Of a DNA stretch of 11,160 nt, positions 5,639-11,160 are shown one piece after another. This DNA comes from an uncultured Oscillospiraceae bacterium (GTDB taxonomy: Bacteria > Bacillota > Clostridia > Oscillospirales > Acutalibacteraceae): the NCBI GenBank assembly GCA_900549155.1, contig URNF01000060.1:1-11160 (forward strand), written 5' to 3'. The translations under genes and the position numbers were made by a program. Positions within the stretch are counted from its first letter, which is position 1. Every line of letters starts with the position of its first letter. Below the pieces are notes generated by a model. That model saw only the letters and a list, made by a program, of their open reading frames with translations. It made no database searches and had not been told where the DNA came from.

Positions 5639-6465
5639 TTCCAACCACCGTCCCTGCTGATGAGTTTTTTATCCAACACTTCATAAAAGGATTGCTGTCC
5701 CAAACGGATGAGCCGCGCTTTCTTTTCGGCGCGCCGCACCGTCACCGTCTCCCCCGCCGCCAGCGGAATTTCCACCTCGCCGTCCACCGTGAGAAACGTG
5801 TTCTTTTGCCCGTTTGCCGCCTGCACGCAAAGCGTCGTCTGCGCCGAAAACACAAGCGACCGCGCATACAGTGAATGGGGGCAGATCGGCGTCAGGAGCA
5901 GGCAGGACACCTGCGGATCGATCACGGGACCGCCCGCCGAAAGCGAATAGGCGGTGGAGCCTGTCGGCGTGGCGATCATGATGCCGTCCGCGCGGTAGCG
6001 GATCGCTTCCCCGCTGTCGCCCGTCACGGTCAGATCCACAAGCCTTGAAAGCGCTCCGCGCGACACGACCGCCTCATTCATGGCGAGGTAGGATGTGTCA
6101 TGCGCCCGTGGGGTGACTTCCAGCAGCATGCGTTCTTCAACGGTGTAGGTCCCGTCAAACAGCAGACGCAGCACCTCAGGGTCGCCGATCTCCATGCCGG
6201 CAAGAAACCCCAAATGTCCGCCGTTAACGCCGAGCACCGGCAGTGCGAACTGCGCGGCATGCTTGGCAACGTGCATGATGGTGCCGTCGCCGCCGACCGC
6301 CACAATGAGATCGGGAGCATCACAGACCGCTCCCGTCAGATCCTCGGACGGCTGCAGCGTATGCTGTGTGACCTGCGCACCGAACGCCCGCAGCACGTCG
6401 CAAATGCGCTGCACCTCGGCGAGAGATGCCTGCGCTTTCTGATTGTTCATCACTGTGATCCGCAT
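5635..6465 (-). CDS. nadK: NAD kinase
   Basis: This enzyme phosphorylates NAD to NADP using ATP or polyphosphate and so supplies the cell with NADP(H). The 276 residues carry the GGDGT motif (58-62), a GVNGGHLGFL block (79-88; commonly GINxGxLGFL), the NE pair that binds the nicotinamide ribose (N130-E131), and the glycine-rich TPTGSTAYSLSAGGP (166-180). The C-terminal VDGE segment is also present. The ATG at 6465 is preceded by AGGTG at 8 nt, within the 3' end of tlyA, which stops 7 nt upstream. The stop overlaps the argR start by 4 nt. The tlyA-nadK-argR order is typical of Clostridia, whereas Bacillus lacks nadK here. No odd features apart from the glycine-histidine pair at 83-84. Confidence 0.95.
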   Translation of the reverse strand: MRITVMNNQKAQASLAEVQRICDVLRAFGAQVTQHTLQPSEDLTGAVCDAPDLIVAVGGDGTIMHVAKHAAQFALPVLGVNGGHLGFLAGMEIGDPEVLRLLFDGTYTVEERMLLEVTPRAHDTSYLAMNEAVVSRGALSRLVDLTVTGDSGEAIRYRADGIMIATPTGSTAYSLSAGGPVIDPQVSCLLLTPICPHSLYARSLVFSAQTTLCVQAANGQKNTFLTVDGEVEIPLAAGETVTVRRAEKKARLIRLGQQSFYEVLDKKLISRDGGWK

Positions 6466-6472
6466 TGCGCTT

Positions 6473-7291
6473 TCACCTGCCTTTTTTGAGCGCTGTGTGC
6501 GCTTCTTCCACCGTTTTCTGTATCTTCGTCATCGGAAATGCGGTGGGTTCTGTATCACTATACACCAAAACGGCTAAAAATTCAATATTTCCTTCACCGC
6601 CGACGATCGGCGAAAAGGAAAGCGACATGACCTGCCACTGATTTTCCGCAAACCAGTCGCAAAGCGCCGTCAGCACCTGTCGGTGCACGCGGGGATTCTT
6701 CACCACGCCGTGCTTGCCGATCGCCGCTTTTCCCGCTTCAAACTGCGGCTTTATCAATGTGACCACCCGTGCGCCGCCCCGCAGATAGGGCACCACCGCA
6801 GGCAGCACCTGTCGCAGCGAAATGAACGACACGTCCACCACACAGATATCCACGCCGCCCACAGGCAACACATCCCGCAGACGCGCGTCGCGCACATCGG
6901 TCTGCTCCAGCACCACCACGCGCTCATCGGCACGCAGAGAGGGGTGCAGCTGATCCGTGCCGACATCAATGGCAAACACCTTTTTTGCGCCCGCCTGCAA
7001 AAGGCAGTCTGTGAACCCGCCCGTCGATGCGCCGACATCCATCGCCGTACAGTCGGCGACGGGCACATCGAGCATCGAAAGCGCCTTTTCGAGCTTTTCG
7101 CCGCCGCGCCCGACAAAGCGCAGCTCCCTTGTGTCACAAACGACCGCATCCTCTGCCGCGACCGCCTGCGCCGCCTTGACGGCGACTTTGCCGTTCACGG
7201 TGACAGCCCCTGCGGCAATGAGCGTTTTTGCCTTTTCCCTGCTGCTGACATGACCGTTTGCAACAAGAAAGGCATCAAGGCGGGTCTTCAT
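6473..7291 (-). CDS. tlyA: TlyA-family rRNA 2'-O-methyltransferase
   Basis: A 272-residue protein with an N-terminal S4 RNA-binding domain (about 1-60, RLDAFLVANGHVSSREKAKTLI) joined to an FtsJ/RrmJ-like methyltransferase domain. The SAM-binding motif is DVGASTGGFTD (85-95) with IDVG at 108-111; VVDVSFISL and LIKPQFE supply the later catalytic-core motifs, and the GRGGEKLEKAL linker (61-71) is typical. In mycobacteria TlyA methylates 16S and 23S rRNA and affects capreomycin sensitivity; the Firmicutes homologue (YqxC in Bacillus subtilis) is less well defined, and older annotations call it hemolysin. The ATG at 7291 overlaps the dxs stop as ATGA, with a GGGGGAT upstream as ribosome binding site. 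The fixed place between dxs and nadK supports the assignment. Confidence 0.93.
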   Translation of the reverse strand: MKTRLDAFLVANGHVSSREKAKTLIAAGAVTVNGKVAVKAAQAVAAEDAVVCDTRELRFVGRGGEKLEKALSMLDVPVADCTAMDVGASTGGFTDCLLQAGAKKVFAIDVGTDQLHPSLRADERVVVLEQTDVRDARLRDVLPVGGVDICVVDVSFISLRQVLPAVVPYLRGGARVVTLIKPQFEAGKAAIGKHGVVKNPRVHRQVLTALCDWFAENQWQVMSLSFSPIVGGEGNIEFLAVLVYSDTEPTAFPMTKIQKTVEEAHTALKKGR

Positions 7292-9150
7292 GCTTTATCC
7301 CCCGCAAACAGGGAAAACAGCGCGTCCGCATCAAGCCCCGTTTCCCGCATTCCCTGTGCGGTCGTGCAGGGCGGCAGCGGCTGTTCGATGGCGCGGATGT
7401 CATATTTCCCGGTGTACCCGACGGACAAAAGCTGCGATGCCAGCAATTCGCCGATGCCGCCGCGTCGCGCGCTCTCTTCCGCGAAGATAATGCGGCGATA
7501 GCGGGTAAGTGTCTCAGGCAGTGCCTCAGGCAGCGGATAGATCTTATTGAGCTTCAAAACGGCGATCTTCACGCCCGTTTCCGCTGCGCGATCCGCCGCT
7601 TCCAGCACATTGGCAAGCAGACGCCCATAGGTGATCACCAGCGTGTCCCCCTCGTCGTTCAAAAACGTATACGGCGCATAATCGGGTTTCAGTGCGGCAA
7701 GTGCCGCAGGCTCACTGCCCTTCGGATAGCGCACGGCGGCAATGCCCGTCACGTCATACAACGCCTGCCGCAGATTGACACGCAGCTCGGCAAAGGTGGA
7801 CGGTGCATAGATCGTTGTGTGCGGAACCGTCGTCAGAAACGGCACATCATAGATGCCCTGGTGCGTCTCACCGTCGCCGGGCACGATGCCCGCGCGGTCG
7901 ATCGCCAGCACGATGTGATTGTCCATGAGCGCCGTATCGTTGAGCAGCTGGTCATAGGAGCGCTGCAAAAAGGTGGAATACACCGCAAACACGGGCAAAA
8001 GCCCCCCTGCCGCCATGCCGGAGGCAAAGGTCACCGCATGCGACTCCGCAATGCCAGTGTCAAAGCAGTGTGACGGGCTGCGCTCGGCAAAATGCTGCAT
8101 GCATGTGCCGTGCTTCATCGCCGCCGTGATACCGACGATGCGCGCATCCTCTTTGGCAAGTGCGTCGATCTCCTCGCCGAAAACCGAGGAAAATGTCGGC
8201 ACAGCGGACGGTGTCAGCGGCTTTTCGGGATCAAAGCGGCAAACGCCGTGATACGTACCCGGATCCTTTTCTGCAAATGTATAGCCTTTTCCCTTTACAG
8301 TCTCCGCATGGATCACCACGGGGCGATCCAGCACCCGCGCCGTTTCAAAGGCACGGCAGATCTGCAGGGTGTCATGACCGTTTATCGGACCGACATAATA
8401 AAATCCCATGTCCTCAAAAAAGGACACGTCCTTATAGATCGCGCGTTTCATGCTGTTTTTGCCGGTCAGAAGCAGCTTATACAGCGGCTCGCCGATCAGC
8501 GGAATGTGGCGAAACACCGCAGCAACGGCATTTTTGAACCGCACATACCGCGGACGGGTGCGCAGGCTGGACAGATGCCGCGCGGCAAAGCCGACATTGT
8601 CGCCGATGGACATTTGGTTGTCGTTGAGCACCACGATCAGACGGTCATTGCTGCGTCCGGCGTTGCTCAGCCCTTCATAGGCAAGTCCACCGGTCAGCGC
8701 ACCGTCGCCGATAACGGCGATCGTATAGTCATCTTCAGCGAGCAGCTTTTTGGCTTTTGCAAATCCGTTGGCAGCAGAAACAGAGGTGCTGCTGTGTCCC
8801 ACCACAAAGGTGTCATAGGGACTCTCCTTCGGATTGGGAAAACCGGAAATTCCGCCCATTTGGCGCAGGGTCTGCATCTGCTGCGCGCGCCCTGTAAGCA
8901 TTTTATACACATAACACTGGTGTCCCACATCCCACACGATGCGATCCTTCGGCGGATCAAAGCAACGCAAAAGCGCCACCGTCAGCTCCACGATGCCGAG
9001 GTTGGACGCGAGATGTCCGCCGGTCTCGGAAATCGTCTCAATGAGACGGGTGCGGATCTCCGCGCACAGCTCGTCGAGTGCTTCCCGCGGCACGTCCTTC
9101 ACATTCTGCGGTGTGGCAATGCCATCCAGTATGGCTTTACTATCCATCAT
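7288..9150 (-). CDS. dxs: 1-deoxy-D-xylulose-5-phosphate synthase
   Basis: The first enzyme of the MEP isoprenoid pathway: it condenses pyruvate and glyceraldehyde-3-phosphate with thiamine diphosphate to give DXP, which also feeds thiamine and pyridoxal synthesis. The 620 residues show the three transketolase-like domains in order: GGHLASNLG with the family histidine (H46), GHSSTSVSAANG (118-129), the ThDP/Mg motif GDGALTGG…N (148-178, with NDNQMSIGDN), the catalytic glutamate in DTGIAESHAV, and DRAGIVPGDGETHQG. Length matches the usual 610-640. Two adjacent ATG codons occur; the first is at 9150, but AGGA lies only 1 nt before it, so the second (9147) may be used. It lies 45 nt after ispA and overlaps tlyA by 4 nt. 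Confidence 0.96.
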   Translation of the reverse strand: MMDSKAILDGIATPQNVKDVPREALDELCAEIRTRLIETISETGGHLASNLGIVELTVALLRCFDPPKDRIVWDVGHQCYVYKMLTGRAQQMQTLRQMGGISGFPNPKESPYDTFVVGHSSTSVSAANGFAKAKKLLAEDDYTIAVIGDGALTGGLAYEGLSNAGRSNDRLIVVLNDNQMSIGDNVGFAARHLSSLRTRPRYVRFKNAVAAVFRHIPLIGEPLYKLLLTGKNSMKRAIYKDVSFFEDMGFYYVGPINGHDTLQICRAFETARVLDRPVVIHAETVKGKGYTFAEKDPGTYHGVCRFDPEKPLTPSAVPTFSSVFGEEIDALAKEDARIVGITAAMKHGTCMQHFAERSPSHCFDTGIAESHAVTFASGMAAGGLLPVFAVYSTFLQRSYDQLLNDTALMDNHIVLAIDRAGIVPGDGETHQGIYDVPFLTTVPHTTIYAPSTFAELRVNLRQALYDVTGIAAVRYPKGSEPAALAALKPDYAPYTFLNDEGDTLVITYGRLLANVLEAADRAAETGVKIAVLKLNKIYPLPEALPETLTRYRRIIFAEESARRGGIGELLASQLLSVGYTGKYDIRAIEQPLPPCTTAQGMRETGLDADALFSLFAGDKA

Positions 9151-9195
9151 ATCCTGTTCAGCGCCTTTTGAAGGCCTCTCCCTTTTTGCACAAAA

Positions 9196-10080
9196 TCAGT
9201 GATCCCGCACAAGCAGCGCCTGCGCCAATGTTTTCAGATTTTCCGTGTCGCCGTCAAATGCCGCAAGTGCCTTCACGGCGGCAGCGGTGTTCTCGGCAGC
9301 CAGCCTTTTCGCTTCGTCCAGCCCCAGCAGCGACACATAGGTCACCTTTTCATTCACCGCGTCGCTGCCGACGGGCTTGCCCATCATTTGCGCCGTGGAC
9401 GTGACATCCAGGATATCGTCGGTGATCTGGAAACAAAGTCCGATATGCTCGCCGAACGCCGTGGCTGCCGCCACCTTTTCGGCATCGCCCCCGCCGACGA
9501 TCACGCCCATGGCACAGGCAGCGCGCAAAAGCGCCGCCGTTTTTCCGTCCTGCAGCGCGTTGAGACACGCGCGGTCGATCGCTTTGCCCTCGCTTTCGAG
9601 GTCGATCACCTGACCGCCGACCATACCCATGATACCGGCGGCGTCCGCCAGCGTTTTTGCTGCAGCCACCGTCGCTTCTGCCGACACACCCTTTGCCGCC
9701 AGCATCACTTCAAAAGCGCGCGTCAGCAGCGCATCGCCCGTCAAAAGCGCCATTGCTTCGCCGAATGCGACATGCGCTGCAGGCTTTCCGCGGCGCAGGG
9801 GGCTGTTGTCCATGCACGGCAGATCGTCGTGCACCAGCGAATAGCTGTGGATCATTTCCACGCCTGCGGCAAACGGCAGTGCCCGCGCGGCATCGCCGCA
9901 GCACAAACGGCAGAATTCCATTGTGAGCACCGGACGGATGCGTTTTCCGCCGTCCGTGCAGGCATAGGTCATCGCCTGCACCACCGTGTCCTGCCGCGTG
10001 CCCGCAGCGGGAAGATAAGTCGGCAGCGCTTCCTCAAAGCGACGGCAATGCGCCGCCATCATGTCGGTATACAGTTTCAT
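9196..10080 (-). CDS. ispA: Short-chain polyprenyl diphosphate synthase (farnesyl diphosphate synthase)
   Basis: This cytoplasmic enzyme joins IPP to DMAPP and GPP to give farnesyl diphosphate, used for undecaprenyl and quinone-type lipids. The 294 residues include GGKRIRPVL (44-52), the first aspartate-rich motif DDLPCMD (85-91, followed by PLRRGKPAAH), KT at 180-181 and the second aspartate-rich motif DDILD (221-225). Tyrosine and serine at 5 and 4 residues before the first motif (IHSYSLVHDD) match bacterial FPP synthases such as E. coli IspA, so a C15 product is likely; a C20 product cannot be excluded. The ATG at 10080 has a strong GGAGG site 7 nt upstream in the 18-nt gap from xseB. The gene sits with dxs, linking precursor supply and chain elongation. 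Confidence 0.94.
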   Translation of the reverse strand: MKLYTDMMAAHCRRFEEALPTYLPAAGTRQDTVVQAMTYACTDGGKRIRPVLTMEFCRLCCGDAARALPFAAGVEMIHSYSLVHDDLPCMDNSPLRRGKPAAHVAFGEAMALLTGDALLTRAFEVMLAAKGVSAEATVAAAKTLADAAGIMGMVGGQVIDLESEGKAIDRACLNALQDGKTAALLRAACAMGVIVGGGDAEKVAAATAFGEHIGLCFQITDDILDVTSTAQMMGKPVGSDAVNEKVTYVSLLGLDEAKRLAAENTAAAVKALAAFDGDTENLKTLAQALLVRDH

Positions 10081-10098
10081 TTTCTTCCTCCGAAACGG

Positions 10099-10347
10099 TC
10101 AGGACAGCGCGGCGCCCATGTCCTCGCCCTGCCTGTCGGTGAGCACCTCGCCGTCACCGTCCGCCGTCAGCTTCAAGATCTTCTGTTCGGCGTTTTTCAG
10201 CTTGTCCGAGCAAAACGCCGTGAGCTTTGTTCCCTCTTCAAACAGCCCCAGCGACTCATCCAGCGTACATTTCCCGCCTTCCAGCGCGGAGACGATCTCC
10301 TCGAGTCGCTTCATCGCCGTTTCAAAGGTCTGTTGTTTTTCAGCCAT
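10099..10347 (-). CDS. xseB: Exonuclease VII small subunit
   Basis: The 82-residue small subunit of exonuclease VII, which binds in several copies to the XseA C-terminal helices to form the single-strand-specific nuclease. The sequence has the expected helix-hairpin: TFETAMKRLEEIVSALEGG, then LDESLGLFEEGTKL and a helix FCSDKLKNAEQKILKL. The acidic tail (DGDGEVLTDRQGEDMG) is variable in the family. The ATG at 10347 overlaps the xseA stop by 8 nt (ATGGCTGA) and has AAAGGTG 7 nt upstream, so it is coupled to translation of xseA. If the large subunit is truly truncated, this small subunit may have no working partner. Confidence 0.95.
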   Translation of the reverse strand: MAEKQQTFETAMKRLEEIVSALEGGKCTLDESLGLFEEGTKLTAFCSDKLKNAEQKILKLTADGDGEVLTDRQGEDMGAALS

Positions 10348-11160
10348 TGTCCGTCACCTTTCCCTCTATATCCTCTACCGTGCAGCGGAGCGTTCCGTCG
10401 CACAGATCCATGTAAAGTGTGTCACCTTTGCAGACGTCAGCAACCGCCGTGACGACCCGTCCGCTTTCCGTGTGCGCCATCGCATAGCCGCGCGCTAACA
10501 CCTTCAGCGGGCTCAAAGCGTCCAGCTTTGCCGCCGCGGCGGAAAGCCGCGCCCGCGTTTCCTGCAGGGCAGTTTTGGCACTGTGCTCAAACGAGCGCGT
10601 CAAAAGATCCAGCTGCATCGCCCTCTGTTCGACATAATAGGTCGGCGAGGACAGCGCTTTTTGGCGGTGCAGCAGCTGCAGCTGCGTCCGCGCCTTTTCG
10701 AGACGGGTGCGCATGAGCACCGTCAGCTGCACCTGCGTTTGCCGCAGCGAAAGCAAAAGCTCCGCCATGTCCGGCACAGCCAACTCCGCCGCCGCGGACG
10801 GCGTCGGCGCGCGCAGATCGGCGGCAAAATCACAAAGGGTGAAATCCGTTTCGTGTCCCACGGCGGAGATCACGGGGATTTCCGACGCAGCAACGGCGCG
10901 GCAAACGCGCTCATCGTTGAATGACCACAGCTCTTCAAGCGAGCCGCCGCCGCGTCCGATGATGAGCACGTCGGCAGCCTTTTCCCTGTTCATGCGTTCA
11001 AGCGCCGCCACCAGCTGCTCCGGCGCGCCCTCGCCCTTGAAAACGATCTGCAGCTTGACCGTGTTTTCCTGCAGCTCGGAAAGGCTGCGCTCGAGCAGCA
11101 CCTTGCCGCGGTTCATGATGCCGACATGGTCGCACACGTCCTCCAGCTCGCGCAGGTTGT
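10340..11160 (-). CDS. xseA: Exonuclease VII large subunit, N-terminus missing and replaced by ABC ATPase sequence
   Basis: The XseA part is about 231 residues, from roughly GEGAPEQLVAALERMN (near 11035) to the stop at 10340; the family is usually 400-460. It keeps GRGGGS (10957-10940), FNDERV, the GHETD block (about 10858-10844) and DLRAPTPSAAAELAVPD, then the long helical region that binds XseB and the C-terminal LSPLKVLARGYA segment. Missing are the N-terminal OB-fold DNA-binding domain and the first part of the catalytic domain. In their place the frame continues without a stop into sequence typical of an ABC-transporter ATPase. The true start lies outside the window; ATG at 11116 is only an internal methionine. 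As it stands the protein is unlikely to be an active nuclease. The neighbours xseB, ispA and dxs are in the normal order, so this is the native locus. Confidence 0.85.
   Translation of the reverse strand, partial: NLRELEDVCDHVGIMNRGKVLLERSLSELQENTVKLQIVFKGEGAPEQLVAALERMNREKAADVLIIGRGGGSLEELWSFNDERVCRAVAASEIPVISAVGHETDFTLCDFAADLRAPTPSAAAELAVPDMAELLLSLRQTQVQLTVLMRTRLEKARTQLQLLHRQKALSSPTYYVEQRAMQLDLLTRSFEHSAKTALQETRARLSAAAAKLDALSPLKVLARGYAMAHTESGRVVTAVADVCKGDTLYMDLCDGTLRCTVEDIEGKVTDNG
11036..11160 (-). CDS. C-terminal end of an ABC transporter ATPase domain, fused in frame to XseA
   Basis: The last 41 complete codons at the right edge read NLRELEDVCDHVGIMNRGK followed by VLLERSLSELQENTVKLQIVFK. 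This matches the stretch just after the switch histidine of ABC-type ATPases (usually SSHxLxExExxCDHVGIMxxG), with the histidine itself expected just beyond the edge, and then the short dimer-contact tail. It does not resemble any part of XseA. Walker A, the signature and Walker B would be off the window, so the assignment rests on this tail only. The joint with XseA is within about 11027-11062. Either an assembly join or a real deletion or rearrangement would produce it. Confidence 0.7.

Noticed and set aside
9199..10452. 417-residue + strand open frame opposite ispA and xseB
   Set aside because: Composition is that of an antisense shadow, it crosses two real genes, and it has no family features.

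Overview
The window looks like chromosomal DNA of a GC-rich member of the Clostridia (Bacillota), most like the Oscillospirales/Ruminococcaceae. This rests on the gene order xseA-xseB-ispA-dxs-tlyA-nadK-argR-recN, which is characteristic of Clostridia, together with Firmicutes-type ribosome binding sites, an AhrC/ArgR-type repressor and a compact tRNA cluster with encoded CCA ends. The taxonomy is inference from gene content only.

Layout from left to right. Positions 1-1079 (+ strand) hold the 3' part of a DUF401-type integral membrane protein gene; one base appears to be missing in a short A run near 268-271, so the reading frame breaks. Positions 1080-1300 are a non-coding convergent gap with two hairpin terminators. 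Positions 1301-1756 (- strand) carry five tRNA genes, transcribed in the order Val(TAC), Asp(GTC), Phe(GAA), Gly(GCC), Cys(GCA). They have a clear sigma-A promoter at 1784-1812, hairpins in two of the spacers and a strong terminator at 1265-1294. From 1840 to the right edge everything lies on the - strand in one tightly packed operon. In transcription order it encodes truncated XseA, XseB, IspA, Dxs, TlyA, NadK, ArgR, RecN, a class I methyltransferase and HslO (Hsp33).

The operon mixes functions as is usual in Firmicutes: DNA repair (exonuclease VII, RecN), isoprenoid precursor synthesis (Dxs makes DXP, IspA makes FPP), rRNA methylation (TlyA), NADP supply (NadK), arginine regulation (ArgR) and redox-regulated protein folding (HslO). 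Four junctions have overlapping stop and start codons, and the other gaps are 3-45 nt, so translation is probably coupled and the operon promoter lies beyond the right edge.

The most unusual point is at the right edge. The reading frame entering xseA is not the XseA N-terminus but the C-terminal part of an ABC-transporter ATPase domain, joined in frame to the XseA catalytic region near 11027-11062. This is either an assembly chimera or a real rearrangement that destroyed xseA. I found no evidence of a novel defence, mobile or CRISPR-like system.
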